Assembly: GCA_963712955.1 (NCBI GenBank)
Contig: CAVQKF010000018.1
Span: 230,642-294,641, forward strand
Length of the DNA stretch: 64,000 bases
Origin: DATFVJ01 sp963712955
GTDB taxonomy: Bacteria; Actinomycetota; Actinomycetes; Streptosporangiales; Streptosporangiaceae
Reading direction: 5' to 3'
Below, in pieces: positions 1-9,009 of the stretch. Position 1 is the first letter of the stretch; the number at the start of each line of letters is the position of its first letter. The notes under the pieces are model-generated. The model was not told the DNA's origin. It searched no databases and saw nothing but the letters and a program-made list of their open reading frames with translations. The translations under genes and the position numbers were made by a program.

Positions 1-850
1 CGTACCCGAGCGGTACCAGGCCGAGTACCGCGTCCGTCGCCGTCACATACCGGTGACCATAGGACACCCCTGTGCCCCGTGCCACCCGCTTGACCTGGGC
101 CAGCCTGGTACGCAGCGTCATCGCCGGCCGCAGCTCTGGTGGCGCGCCACCTGGCAGGGTCGAAAGCCCGTAAATGGCGCCCCCCGGCCTGATCAGGTCG
201 AACCTTGCCGTTGTGAGGGTGAGCGCGGCAGCCGTATTGGCAATGTGGCGTACCTCCGGCTTAGCCCCCGCCTTCTCCGCGCTCTCAATGGCCCACGCGA
301 ACACATCGAGCTGGCGCCCTATCGACGGATCGCCGGGCAGGTCAGCGGAGGCGAAGTGGGACCAGAGCCCGGTGACCTGGAGCTGGCCAGCGGCCTGCCC
401 AGCGAGGGCGGCGTCTACCACGGCGGGCCACTCGCCGGGGGTCGCGCCGCCCCGGGACAGGCCGGTATCCGCCTTGAGATGCAACCGCGCGGGCTGGCGG
501 GCCCGCATGGCCGCGCCTGCGATCTCGGTCACCACCCCGGTACTTCCCGCGGACACGTCGATGCGGGCCTTAACGGCCTCCTCGTAGGGCTCGCCCGGGA
601 TGGCCATCATGCAAAGCACCGGCGCGGTGATCCCCGCTGCCCGCAGGCGCAGCGCCTCGGAGACCTGGGCCACGCCAAGCCAGTCCGCGCCTGCCTCAAG
701 CGCTGCCACGGCGCAGGGCACCATGCCGTGCCCGTAGGCGTCGGCCTTGACCACCGCCATCAACTGGGCGCCCGCGGCCTTTTCGCGAAGCAGCGCCACA
801 TTGTGCCTGACCGCGGCCAGATCGACGAGAGCCCAGGCCGGTGTTTCCAT
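1..850 (-). CDS. alr: alanine racemase, C-terminus cut by window edge
   Basis: PLP-dependent fold-type III alanine racemase, which makes D-alanine for peptidoglycan in the cytoplasm. The frame starts at the ATG at 848-850 (METPAWALVDL) and stays open to base 1, giving 283 residues of a family that is normally about 370. The PLP-lysine motif VVKADAYGHG places the Schiff-base lysine at residue 35. The later motif LHLKADTGLSRGG is also typical. Its neighbours nnr and glmM are the usual actinomycete partners, but a peptidase and several membrane-protein genes now separate alr from nnr. The C-terminal domain with the catalytic tyrosine lies outside the window. Confidence 0.95.
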   Translation of the reverse strand, partial: METPAWALVDLAAVRHNVALLREKAAGAQLMAVVKADAYGHGMVPCAVAALEAGADWLGVAQVSEALRLRAAGITAPVLCMMAIPGEPYEEAVKARIDVSAGSTGVVTEIAGAAMRARQPARLHLKADTGLSRGGATPGEWPAVVDAALAGQAAGQLQVTGLWSHFASADLPGDPSIGRQLDVFAWAIESAEKAGAKPEVRHIANTAAALTLTTARFDLIRPGGAIYGLSTLPGGAPPELRPAMTLRTRLAQVKRVARGTGVSYGHRYVTATDAVLGLVPLGY

Positions 851-860
851 CGGGTCCTAG

Positions 861-970
861 TCTGCCAGCAGCGCGGGCCGCATACGTACAGTCCGCTGCC
901 TGGCCAGCCTTCTAGTCTGGCGGCCGCGCAGGCCGCATACGTACAGTCGGCTGCCTGGCTAGCCTGCTAG
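861..970. repeat. two 55-bp tandem copies between alr and the S53 peptidase gene
   Basis: Copy 1 is 861-915 and copy 2 is 916-970. Both share GGCCGCATACGTACAGTC and the CTGCCTGG(C/T)(C/T)AGCCT(T/G)CTAG tail, with a few differences. Copy 2 contains the stop codon of the peptidase gene (959-961), so the duplication probably copied the 3' end of that gene. Confidence 0.85.
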
Positions 971-2548
971 CCTGGCAAGGAGTGCGGTACCGTCAGGCAC
1001 ACCCAGGCCGGTGCACGCGTCCCATCCGGGCCCGGCCGCATACGCACCGTTGTTGCCGCTGGTGATATCACGGAAACCGGCTGCTGTGGCTCCCGCGGAA
1101 ACGCCCGCATAGATCAGCGGCTGCAGCAGGCCTAAGGGCTTGCCCGTGCCCTGCGTGAGCCTGCACACGAGCGCCGCCCACAACGGTGCGACTGCGCTCG
1201 TGCCGCCGACCACAATCCGCTGGCCGTCCACAAGTACCTGGTATCCCGTCGCCGGATCCGCGTTACCCGCGACGTCGGGAACGCCGCGGCCCGTGGCGCC
1301 GCCCCCGCCCGCGCGCACAGGGACGCCGGCGCCCGCCTGCCAGGCCGGCTGGGCGAAAGCGTCGCTGACCCCACCGCCGGTCGCACCCTGCCCCTGGCCG
1401 TCGTTCCATACCGTTTCCGAGCTGACAGCGCCGGTGGTCACGTTCGCGTCCAGGCGTGTCCCGCCGCAGGCAAGCGCATGCGGGCTTGAGGCAGGGAAAT
1501 CGGTGTGGCTCCGCCCGTCCTGCTGCCCGTCACTGCTGCCGTTGTCCCCCGCGGCCACGCAGACGGTCGCCCCGAGCGCCGCCGCATCGGCGAAGACCTG
1601 ATCAAGGGCGGTGCGCGCCTGAGCCGTCCAGGAATCCTCTGACTGACCCCAGCTGATGCTCACGGCGGCGGGTGTCTGGCTGGCATGCACGGCGGTGGCG
1701 ACCGCGTCGACGAAACCCTGGTCTGTGTTGGGCGCGAAGTACACAAGTTGCGCTGCGCCTGGCGCGAGCGCGCCCGCTACCTCGATGTCGAGCAGGACCT
1801 CTCCGTCCGCTCCGTTCGGATCCTGCCCAGCGGCGTTGACGGCCCCGTCCACTTCGACCGCTGTCACCGTCGGCGCTGTGATCCCGAGACCCGAGAAGTA
1901 GGTGTCAAGCTCGGTGGCAGCGAAGCCACCACCCAGCTCGATGACCGCCAGTGTCTGCCCGCTGCCGTCGGTGCCAGAGGGAAACTGGTAGGACGCGCCG
2001 ACCTGCGGCGGCGTGTAGGACCGATGGCGAGCCGCGTCGTCGGTCAGCTGAGCGAGCCGGAACTGTGGGCGGGCCTGCGGCCGGTCGTCAAGCCCGAGCA
2101 CCGCGATGACGATACCGCCAAGCTCCGCTGGCACCCGGAGGCCACCCACGCGGTAGCGGTGTACGGTGCGCCCCCCGCTGGGGTGACCGCTGCTCACTCG
2201 GCTGAGCGATGCGCCGAACGCCTCGGCCGCATCCGACACCGACCCCGCCACCCTCAACCGCCGCGACGCGGCGTCCGCGCCCGTAACCGCTAACCGGTAC
2301 GTGGCAAGCACGGTGCGGATCCGCGCGACGTCGGCCGGGTCGGCCCCGTGGCGATCCGTGAGCTGTTCACGCGAGAGCGTGGCGGTTCCCTCCACGTATT
2401 CGCTGGGTAAATCCGCCCGGCGGCGCGTGACCAGTGTCACCTCGATCCGCTCGGAACCATCGAGCGGCTCTGCGTCCTGCGCATCGGTCAGGGGGCGGCG
2501 CTCGCTGCCTGGCAGCGGCACGAACGCGTTCACCGGGACTTCTGACAT
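959..2548 (-). CDS. S53 family (sedolisin/kumamolisin-like) serine-carboxyl peptidase
   Basis: A 529-residue acid-type peptidase of family S53. Residues 1 to about 165 look like the pro-kumamolisin activation domain, and the rest is the catalytic domain. The Glu and Asp of the Ser-Glu-Asp triad are seen in GEVLLDIEV, and the serine in GGTSAVAPLWAAL. The C-terminal FRDITSGNNG...GWDACTGLG matches the calcium-binding loop of the family. No classical signal peptide is visible; kumamolisin-like enzymes can also lack one at the start of the propeptide. The start ATG at 2548 follows GGAGGGCAAAC. Genes of this family are not normally found in the alr-nnr interval, so this is a lineage-specific insertion. 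The substrate is unknown. Confidence 0.93.
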   Translation of the reverse strand: MSEVPVNAFVPLPGSERRPLTDAQDAEPLDGSERIEVTLVTRRRADLPSEYVEGTATLSREQLTDRHGADPADVARIRTVLATYRLAVTGADAASRRLRVAGSVSDAAEAFGASLSRVSSGHPSGGRTVHRYRVGGLRVPAELGGIVIAVLGLDDRPQARPQFRLAQLTDDAARHRSYTPPQVGASYQFPSGTDGSGQTLAVIELGGGFAATELDTYFSGLGITAPTVTAVEVDGAVNAAGQDPNGADGEVLLDIEVAGALAPGAAQLVYFAPNTDQGFVDAVATAVHASQTPAAVSISWGQSEDSWTAQARTALDQVFADAAALGATVCVAAGDNGSSDGQQDGRSHTDFPASSPHALACGGTRLDANVTTGAVSSETVWNDGQGQGATGGGVSDAFAQPAWQAGAGVPVRAGGGGATGRGVPDVAGNADPATGYQVLVDGQRIVVGGTSAVAPLWAALVCRLTQGTGKPLGLLQPLIYAGVSAGATAAGFRDITSGNNGAYAAGPGWDACTGLGVPDGTALLARLAG

Positions 2549-2584
2549 GTTTGCCCTCCACCCATCGCCGGGCTGTCAAGAACT

Positions 2585-2602
2585 GATCCCTAACGGCTGC
2601 GC
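2585..2602 (-). promoter_or_regulatory. copy 1 of an 18-bp intergenic motif (GCGCAGCCGTTRRGGATM)
   Basis: The minus strand reads GCGCAGCCGTTAGGGATC, 37 nt upstream of the S53 peptidase start. Near-identical copies occur at 18755-18772 and 54821-54838, always intergenic and always oriented upstream of minus-strand genes. It could be an operator, a promoter element or a small dispersed repeat. Confidence 0.5.
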
Positions 2603-2622
2603 TCGGGCCGCCGCCGACCTGT

Positions 2623-2937
2623 TCACTGTGATCGCGGCCTGGCACGGATCTCAACACGCCCCTTGTATGCGAAGCCTCGCACACGAAGCACTGGAGCGTC
2701 ATGCGGCAGCGCAGTTTCCTGCTCGTCGTCGGGCAGGCCTCGCGAAACGCCGAAGCCGCCCGTCACGACGCGGACGCCGGGCGGGACGATGATCTCCACG
2801 TCCGACTTGTTGCCGACCGCGCGGATGGCAGTGACGGGTCCGGTCAGCTCGGCAGCGCGCAGGTCCAGGTGGGAGCCGCCCTTGTAGGCGAAGGTCGTCA
2901 ACTGGCGTGGCACACGCCAGCGCCCGCCCCGGCGCAC
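2623..2937 (-). CDS. LiaF/YvqF C-terminal-like (cell-wall-active antibiotic response) protein, short form
   Basis: A 104-residue protein resembling the beta-helical C-terminal domain of LiaF/YvqF-type proteins, which in actinomycetes usually follows an N-terminal DUF1707 domain. The pattern RRGGRWRVP, then two FAYKGG-type repeats and EIIVPPGVRVV, is characteristic. The DUF1707 part is missing. The frame stays open a little further upstream (AIAIKGS) until a TGA, so the GTG at 2937 is only the best standard start and the gene may be a 5'-truncated relic. The usual phenylalanine-rich VFGG repeat is changed to AYKG. No membrane segment is seen. Confidence 0.55.
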   Translation of the reverse strand: MRRGGRWRVPRQLTTFAYKGGSHLDLRAAELTGPVTAIRAVGNKSDVEIIVPPGVRVVTGGFGVSRGLPDDEQETALPHDAPVLRVRGFAYKGRVEIRARPRSQ

Positions 2938-3515
2938 CGAACCCTTGATCGCGATTGCGAACGGCCCTCGGCCGGCCAGTCAGCGGCGCGTGCCACCTGC
3001 CGCGCTGCTTCTCCCTTCACCGTTCACCGCGGACGGAATGAACGATCAATGAACAACCACGGTAACCGCGAGCACACTGAATCGAGACAGATCGTAACTT
3101 GAAAGGGCAATCCTGCCCGTCTTCGCCATCGGCACGGCGGCGGGTCGTCTGGGAGGGGCCGCGCCTCCATGCGGGCGCCTGCACGTCCCTGAGCGCCACG
3201 CTGACGGCCTCGCGGGGCCCATCGAGCACCCTTGGGGCACGTGGATATCCCTCGCCGAGCGGTACATGGCCGTCAAGCGCCCAGAACGCGACATCCCAGA
3301 ACGCGACACAGAGTGCGGCGGTGAGCGAGCCCGTGGGCACGCTCGCTGCCCACATCTCTGTCGCCGGGCGGCGCGGAACATCCGACAACGGGGAGGGAAG
3401 AATGCCGCCGAGGCGGCTAGCAGCGCGGCCGCAGAGCAGCCCAAGCCCACGCGGGTCAGCACCGCCTCAGGTCCACGCCCCTTGGCGGCCTCAGGTCCAT
3501 GTCACCGCTCAGCCG
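2938..3515. other. intergenic, no supported gene
   Basis: About 580 bp between the LiaF-like gene and the PrsW-like gene. Reading frames exist on both strands, but none shows a recognisable domain, a good ribosome binding site or convincing protein-like composition. The minus frame 3017-3388 is the most protein-like but matches nothing I recognise. Confidence 0.5.
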
Positions 3516-6449
3516 TCACAGCCTCAGCTCCGTTACCAGCCGGGAGAGCTGTTCCTCCGTCAGCAACGCGCAGCCAGCGAACTCGCCAGCCGGACTGAAG
3601 AAGACGGCGGCGCCTGTCGCCCGGTCCACGACCGCCCTCGCCGGATGATTGCGGAACGTCACATCGTCGAATCGCAGCGAACCGGCCGCCTCGGCTATCT
3701 GCCTGAGCGCGCCGGTGAGATCGGCCGCCAGCTCCGCAGGGTCGGCCGGCTCTCCGTTCACCGCTCTGGATCCGACACCGAAGTCGGGCGCGTGACCCAG
3801 CCAGCGGCGCACCCGGTCCTGCGGAAACAGCCAGCCGCTTCGGCCGGGTGTGTCGCCGCGGGGCCTGCGGCGTGCCGCGGCAGGCGCTACCTCCACCGCC
3901 GCGCTCGGCGGCGTCGCAGGGAGCAGCTCCGCCGATCGGAGCGCCTGCTGGGCGGCCGGGAGCCGCTGGTACGGCCGCGCGACCGGTTTGCCGCGCAGGA
4001 GCCGCGCGGTCGCTGGGGGCAACAACTCGCCCGTGAGCCTGAGCACGCGAAGCGCGAGCTGGCCAGGCGCGGGCACAGTTGCATGTGCTGTGTGCTCCAC
4101 CAGGCCGCGCACCACGCGCCCAGGCCGTTTCGCACCCTGGCGGCTCGGCAGCGGCACAGGCAAGGCCCAGCCAGAAACGAGCAGGATGAGCACGCTCAGC
4201 CCGGCGGCCACGATCAGCACCTGCCCAGCGGGGACGAACTGGCTGAACCAGACATGCAACGCGCCGATACCGCTCGCCAGGTCACCGGGTCGCAACTGCA
4301 GGCCGTCGTTTGCGCCACCGCCTCGCCCGTGCAGCAGGGTCAACCCTGCGAGCGGGCCAGTCCCGGCCACCCCGCCCAAGCGAGCAGGACTGGCCAGCCG
4401 GGCCAGCCCACCACGCAGCGCTACTCCGCCCGGGCGACCACTCTCACCAAACTGGCTGAGCCGGGCACGCGCGGTCCACCCTGCCACCTGAGTCAGCCGG
4501 GTCAGCTCAGCTGCAGGAGGCTGATGGGCTAATTGAGCTGTTGGAGACCCGCGAGTTGTGTGGTGTTGCCAGGGCAATTGAAGCAGCGCCTGATGCAGCC
4601 GGAGGTGCGTGCCTGACAGCGGCAGCAGGGCCGCGAGCGCCGTCGCGCCGCCGATCGCGAGCGTCGCGGTCAGCGCGCGCCATGCGGACCATAGCCCGGC
4701 CCGCCGCGGCACGTCGCGTCTGGCCTGGCCGCCCGCTCGCGCCTCGCGCATGGCAAGCTCCCGCCGCTGCCTTGTGAATGCGAGCGACGCCGCGAAGATA
4801 GCAGGCCTTCGACTGCTCCGCCGCACCGCGACAAGCAAGAACGCGACCTCGTGGTACATGGCCACCAAAGTTTCGGCCGTCGCCACCCGCAGCCCGGCCC
4901 ATCGCAGCGCGAGAAGGCCCCGCATCGAGCGCCCCGGCCAGCGTAGCCGGGCGGTGATCACAGATCCCCTGGCCGCTCGCGCGAGCCCAGCCCAGCGGGG
5001 CACACCAGGCAACGGTGGCACCACGTCAAGGACGCGGTGCTGCGCGCGGAAATCCACGGCCACTGCGGTGGCAAGAAGCCCGAGCAGCAGCCAGCCGCTC
5101 GCGTGGCCATCACCCGCCGCGGCATGCACGCGTGACACCCACGACGGAACGCCCGCACCTTCGGCTGCCGCGTCGTAGTGATAGTGATCGAGCATGGCCA
5201 TGCCCAGCAGCGCCGGTGGCAGCAGCCAGGTCAGCAGGCGCCACAAGCGCCACCTCGCCCGTTGCCCGTTCACACCACGTGGCCGCGCAGCCACAGCCAG
5301 GCCAATCCCCGCCGTGATCAGGCCAGTGCTCACGGCATGGCCGGGAAAGCGGACCGGGCCCGCGTCCATCCAGCCCGGCAGCAGCGCGGCCAGATGCCAG
5401 CCGGTACCTGGCGCGGCCAGTGCGGCAATGATGCCCTGGACAAGCGAGAACCCGGCCCCAGAGGCCACGCCGATGAGCACGTAGTCCACCGTGGCAAGCC
5501 GGGTGAACCGATGGCGGGCGGCCAGCCAGAACGCCGCGATCGGGACAAGCGCCGCGACCTCCTCGGCGGGACCCGCAAGCGCCGGCCACCCGTGCACCGG
5601 GCCCCGGCCGGTGGCAAGCCACTCCATTGCCGCGATGGCGGCCGCGCAGGCCGCGCCGACGGCGACCATCCGCAGGCAGGCCGCCCAGCTCAAGGTGTGA
5701 GTCCTGGCGAGCGCGAACACCTGCAAGATCAGCCAGACCGTCCCCGCGAGCACAGGAAGCACATGGCTGGCACGGGGCGCGGACAGCAAGGTGACCACGA
5801 TCACGGCCACGGCGCCCCAGCCCACAGCGGCGCGGCAGGCGCGCAGCACTGCCGTGAGGACGTGGCGCCCCCTGACGGCGGCCGCCAGCGCCGACAGCCG
5901 TTCTGGAATATCTGGGCGCAGGGTCCGGCGGGAGGCGTGACGGCTGGACGGGCCGCCACCATAGCGCCCTGCCAACAGGCGCAGCCGTTGATCGCCGGTG
6001 TTTTGCGCCCACGCCGCGAACCGCGCACGTGCGCCACCCACGTCGGGTCCGCCGAGCGCGGCAATGAACAGGGGCGGCCCTGCGCCGAGCGCGTAACCGG
6101 TCATGCTGACCAGGACCGCGGCCGATCCGTCTGGGAGGCAGACGAGGAAGTCGTCCGGCGCCCATCGGGCGGCAAGGTCAAGCAGTGCCCGCCCACTGGC
6201 GGGAAGCACCGTCACGGTGTCGTACATGAATGCGGCCCTGGTCCGGCACGCCAGCAGCCGGTCGGCGCCCGTCTCAACGGCCGCGCCGGCGATGGCGTCC
6301 GCTAAGCCGGGATCGACCCCCTGCGCCACGGCGAGCGGGACAACCCGCTTGTGCGGAACCCCGCCGGTGAGCCAATCTCTGCGGAATTCCCCATCGCACG
6401 CGCAAACCCGGAGCACGAGGTCACGGGCAAGCATTTCTGCGGCGTTCAT
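3516..6449 (-). CDS. PrsW-family intramembrane protease-like protein with long C-terminal extension
   Basis: A 977-residue polytopic membrane protein. Residues about 200-470 form the PrsW (M82) core: adjacent glutamates E296-E297 in GPAEEVAAL, the following GVASGAGFSLVQG segment, and the H371-x3-T motif in FPGHAVSTGLITAGIG. PrsW proteases cleave membrane anti-sigma factors. The basic residue often found after the EE pair is alanine here, and the glutamate commonly seen in the GAGF segment is serine, so activity is uncertain. The N-terminal 200 residues look soluble. The C-terminal 500 residues contain a few hydrophobic stretches around 600 and 740-775 and a soluble tail (FDDVTFRNHPARAVVDRATG). 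AGGAG precedes the start ATG. Confidence 0.7.
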   Translation of the reverse strand: MNAAEMLARDLVLRVCACDGEFRRDWLTGGVPHKRVVPLAVAQGVDPGLADAIAGAAVETGADRLLACRTRAAFMYDTVTVLPASGRALLDLAARWAPDDFLVCLPDGSAAVLVSMTGYALGAGPPLFIAALGGPDVGGARARFAAWAQNTGDQRLRLLAGRYGGGPSSRHASRRTLRPDIPERLSALAAAVRGRHVLTAVLRACRAAVGWGAVAVIVVTLLSAPRASHVLPVLAGTVWLILQVFALARTHTLSWAACLRMVAVGAACAAAIAAMEWLATGRGPVHGWPALAGPAEEVAALVPIAAFWLAARHRFTRLATVDYVLIGVASGAGFSLVQGIIAALAAPGTGWHLAALLPGWMDAGPVRFPGHAVSTGLITAGIGLAVAARPRGVNGQRARWRLWRLLTWLLPPALLGMAMLDHYHYDAAAEGAGVPSWVSRVHAAAGDGHASGWLLLGLLATAVAVDFRAQHRVLDVVPPLPGVPRWAGLARAARGSVITARLRWPGRSMRGLLALRWAGLRVATAETLVAMYHEVAFLLVAVRRSSRRPAIFAASLAFTRQRRELAMREARAGGQARRDVPRRAGLWSAWRALTATLAIGGATALAALLPLSGTHLRLHQALLQLPWQHHTTRGSPTAQLAHQPPAAELTRLTQVAGWTARARLSQFGESGRPGGVALRGGLARLASPARLGGVAGTGPLAGLTLLHGRGGGANDGLQLRPGDLASGIGALHVWFSQFVPAGQVLIVAAGLSVLILLVSGWALPVPLPSRQGAKRPGRVVRGLVEHTAHATVPAPGQLALRVLRLTGELLPPATARLLRGKPVARPYQRLPAAQQALRSAELLPATPPSAAVEVAPAAARRRPRGDTPGRSGWLFPQDRVRRWLGHAPDFGVGSRAVNGEPADPAELAADLTGALRQIAEAAGSLRFDDVTFRNHPARAVVDRATGAAVFFSPAGEFAGCALLTEEQLSRLVTELRL

Positions 6450-6611
6450 AGGCTCCTGACTGGGTCGGGGACCTCCTCCGAGTTATATGTCCCAAGTTCC
6501 CTGGCGAAGGTAACCCGCGGACAGCAGCCGGTTTCGTTCCGTGCGCCATCGTGAGCCCCTGGCGCGGGAACTCTCACCTGCCCCCTGTGTCACTGCGGCC
6601 GTCCCGCCGAA

Positions 6612-6746
6612 TCACCCGCGGGTCATGCCGCGAGCGCGGAAGCCCTGCCAGTCCAGCCCCAGCAGCTCGGGTTCCACACAAAACCGCTCGAGAAGCGGGA
6701 GCTCCCCCTCGCAACCGGCCGCAGTGTCACAGTCGGCACAATCCAT
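6612..6746 (-). CDS. possible 44-residue Cys-containing small protein
   Basis: A short frame starting 10 nt after the YnfA-like gene. It begins MDCADCDTAAGCEGE and ends ARGMTRG, with cysteines at 3, 6 and 12 that could bind metal. There is no strong ribosome binding site and I do not recognise a family. It is kept only because of its Cys spacing and its position directly behind a membrane gene on the same strand. It may not be a gene. Confidence 0.25.
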   Translation of the reverse strand: MDCADCDTAAGCEGELPLLERFCVEPELLGLDWQGFRARGMTRG

Positions 6747-6756
6747 AGCCGCGACA

Positions 6757-7098
6757 CTACCGGCGCGGCGCGTACATGATCATGGCCATGCCAAACAGGC
6801 AGATCGCCGCGCCGATCAGGTCGTAGCGGTCCGGCCTGTAGCCATCCGCGACCACGCCCCAGGCGAGCGAGCCTGCCACGAATATGCCGCCGTAGGCGGC
6901 CAGGATGCGGCCGAAATGCGCGTCAGGCTGCAGCGTCGCGACGAAGCCGTACACGCCAAGGGCAGCTACCCCCGCCCCCATCCACGCGATACCGCGGTGC
7001 TCACGGACCCCCTGCCAGACAAGCCACGCACCGCCGATCTCAGCGATCGCGGCAACGGCGAACAGCCCAAGCGATCGCAGCACCGTCACGACTGTCAC
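6757..7098 (-). CDS. YnfA/UPF0060 family small membrane protein
   Basis: A 113-residue integral membrane protein with four hydrophobic segments. It matches the YnfA family by EIGGAWLVWQGVREHRG near the N-terminus, GVYGFVATLQPDAHFGRILAAYGGIFV in the middle, and the end PDRYDLIGAAICLFGMAMIMYAPR. The family is related in fold to small multidrug transporters, but its substrate is not settled. It starts with GTG, and the first four bases overlap the stop of nnr (GTGA), so the two are translationally coupled. Length agrees with the family (about 108). Confidence 0.9.
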   Translation of the reverse strand: MTVVTVLRSLGLFAVAAIAEIGGAWLVWQGVREHRGIAWMGAGVAALGVYGFVATLQPDAHFGRILAAYGGIFVAGSLAWGVVADGYRPDRYDLIGAAICLFGMAMIMYAPRR

Positions 7099-8594
7099 AC
7101 TGTGTTCGCGCCTACGGTGCGGAACGCTTGTTGCAGGGCACCTGTCACGTCACCTGCGCCGATCGGGGCACCGCCCGACGCGAGCCGCGCCGCCAGACCG
7201 TGCAGGTAGGCGGCGGCAGCCGCTGCGGCAGGCACCTCCATACCCTGCGCGATCAGGGCGCCAGTGAGCCCCGACAGGACGTCGCCTGAGCCCGCTGTGG
7301 CCAGCCATCCAGTCTTCATGGTGTTCACCAGGGCAGGTCCGTCCCTTCCGGCGATCACCGTCGTCGAGCCTTTCAACAGCACCGTGGCGCCAAGTTCGGC
7401 GGCGGCCCGCCTGGCGTGCTCAAGGCGCCGCACCTCCACATCCTCCCTACTGGTGCCAAGCAGCCGCGCCAGTTCGCCCGCGTGCGGCGTGAGCAGTGTC
7501 GGCGCGGTGCGGCGCAGCGGCAACAGGCCGGCCGCAAGCAGGGTGAGCCCGTCCGCATCCACGAGGACAGGCAGATCCGTCTCGAGCACCGCGGCGAGCA
7601 AGTGACCCGCGTTGGCGCTCGTGCCCATGCCCGGCCCGGCGACCCAGGCCTGAACGCGGCCCAGGTCGTTGATCACAGCCACCGCGGCGGCCGCGCTGCC
7701 GTGCGGTCCCGCCACAGTTATCACGGCCTCCGGCCAGCGCTCTCGGACCAGGTTGGCGACACCCGGCGATGAGGCCAGGTACCGCACCATCCCGGCACCG
7801 CCGCGCACCGCCCCGCCGACCGAGAGCACGGCAGCCCCGGTGAAGCGGTCACTCCCGGCGAGCACACCGAGGACGCCGCGGCGGTACTTGTCCGATCCGG
7901 CCGACGGGCTCGGCAACATCGCGGCAAGATCCTCGGACTGAAGCGCGACCACGTCCGGTGCTGCCAGTTCGCCCGCCAGGCCGATGTCGACAAGTTCGGT
8001 CACTCCCGCATGCGATGCGCCAGGATCGATCAGCAGGCCGGGCTTGTAGGTACCAAAGGTGACCGTGACATCCGCCTGGACCGCGGCGCCCTCCACGACC
8101 CCGGTTTCTGCATCGACCCCGCTCGGCAGGTCGGCGGCGACCACCACGGCACCCGCACGCGCGGCCAATTCCGCGAGAGACGACTGGGAGTCGCGCAGCC
8201 CGCCGCGGCCACCGATGCCGAGCATGCCATCGATGATCAGATCGGCGTCGCCGATGAGCCGCCGGGCGGCCTGATCGGTCGCTGGCACCAGTCGCCCACC
8301 CGCACGCCGCAAGGCAGCGGCGCCGCCCGGGTGGACTCGCGACCCGGCGAGCAGGGCGTGCGTGCGTGCGCCACGGCGCGTGAGCCGTTCTGCGGCATAC
8401 AACGCGTCACCGCCGTTGTCGCCGCTACCGGCCAGCACCACCACACGCGCTCCGTACACCCGGCCGAGCAGGCGCGCACAGGTCGCGCCGAGGCCTGCCG
8501 CCGCCCGCCCCATCAGCGTACCCTCAGGCAGGCGCGCCATCAGAGCCTGCTCGCCCGCGCGGACCTTCGCGACCCCGTGTGCGTACCGCATCAT
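7095..8594 (-). CDS. nnr: bifunctional NAD(P)HX epimerase / ADP-dependent NAD(P)HX dehydratase
   Basis: A 499-residue repair enzyme for hydrated NAD(P)H. The N-terminal half (YjeF_N, residues about 1-210) epimerises S/R-NAD(P)HX and shows LAGSGDNGGDALYAAERL. The C-terminal half (YjeF_C/carbohydrate-kinase fold) dehydrates it using ADP and shows KYRRGVLGVLAGS, LTPHAGELARLLG, LLKGSTTVI and AGSGDVLSGLTGA. I place the start at the ATG pair at 8591-8594 (MMRYAHGVAKVR) because homologues begin there. A longer in-frame extension upstream overlaps the acpS relic and is not protein-like. The acpS stop and the nnr start overlap as ATGATG. Confidence 0.95.
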   Translation of the reverse strand: MMRYAHGVAKVRAGEQALMARLPEGTLMGRAAAGLGATCARLLGRVYGARVVVLAGSGDNGGDALYAAERLTRRGARTHALLAGSRVHPGGAAALRRAGGRLVPATDQAARRLIGDADLIIDGMLGIGGRGGLRDSQSSLAELAARAGAVVVAADLPSGVDAETGVVEGAAVQADVTVTFGTYKPGLLIDPGASHAGVTELVDIGLAGELAAPDVVALQSEDLAAMLPSPSAGSDKYRRGVLGVLAGSDRFTGAAVLSVGGAVRGGAGMVRYLASSPGVANLVRERWPEAVITVAGPHGSAAAAVAVINDLGRVQAWVAGPGMGTSANAGHLLAAVLETDLPVLVDADGLTLLAAGLLPLRRTAPTLLTPHAGELARLLGTSREDVEVRRLEHARRAAAELGATVLLKGSTTVIAGRDGPALVNTMKTGWLATAGSGDVLSGLTGALIAQGMEVPAAAAAAAYLHGLAARLASGGAPIGAGDVTGALQQAFRTVGANTV

Positions 8595-8800
8595 CCTCGT
8601 GCCCCCACCATCGCCACCGCCTGCCGGACGTCCGGAGGCTCGCGCCGCGGCCCGGGCATTCGCGCCCGCAGCGGACGGCACACCCCACGCCGCCCGCGTC
8701 CGCCTCCGGTGAACAGATCGGAATCCCGCCGGCGAGCGCGGCACAGCGCCGCCTCGAACCGCCGGGCGCCCACAATTGCCGTGCCGATGCCAGCGATCAC
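8591..8800 (-). pseudogene. acpS: acpS relic (holo-ACP synthase, 5' stub)
   Basis: In actinomycetes acpS directly precedes nnr. Here a GTG-started frame gives VIAGIGTAIVGARRFEAALCR...DLFTGG, which clearly follows the AcpS N-terminus (GIGTDxVxxxRFExAL...LFT). The magnesium-binding aspartate of the GTD motif is alanine, and after LFT homology stops. The conserved AARFAAKEAxxKALG region with the catalytic glutamate is absent from all three frames, leaving only 69 codons instead of about 120. The stub still ends in an overlap with nnr. This is most likely a deleted, non-functional acpS, so an acyl-carrier phosphopantetheinyl transferase must be encoded elsewhere. Confidence 0.75.
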
Positions 8801-9009
8801 GTTCCCAGCCTGTCATGGACACGCCCCGTGGTGGTCGCGGGACCGACGGTCATGCGGCGACGGTGGCGCGCGCGCCTACGGTGCACACCGGTGACGATCG
8901 GTGCATGGACAAGCGGCACATCGCCGGTGTCACTTGTGGCCCCTCCGGCTGGCGACAGGGCTTTCTGCCGCCACGGCGGCAGCGGACTGAACCGCTGACT
9001 GACCGCGCA

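Noticed and set aside
53..970. Long plus-strand frames opposite alr, rpoB, fusA, tuf and other genes
   Set aside because: They are antisense shadows caused by the high-GC third codon position of the real genes.
3017..3462. Possible gene upstream of the PrsW-like gene on the minus strand
   Set aside because: No recognisable domain, no good start and overlapping equally open frames on both strands; typical of high-GC non-coding DNA.
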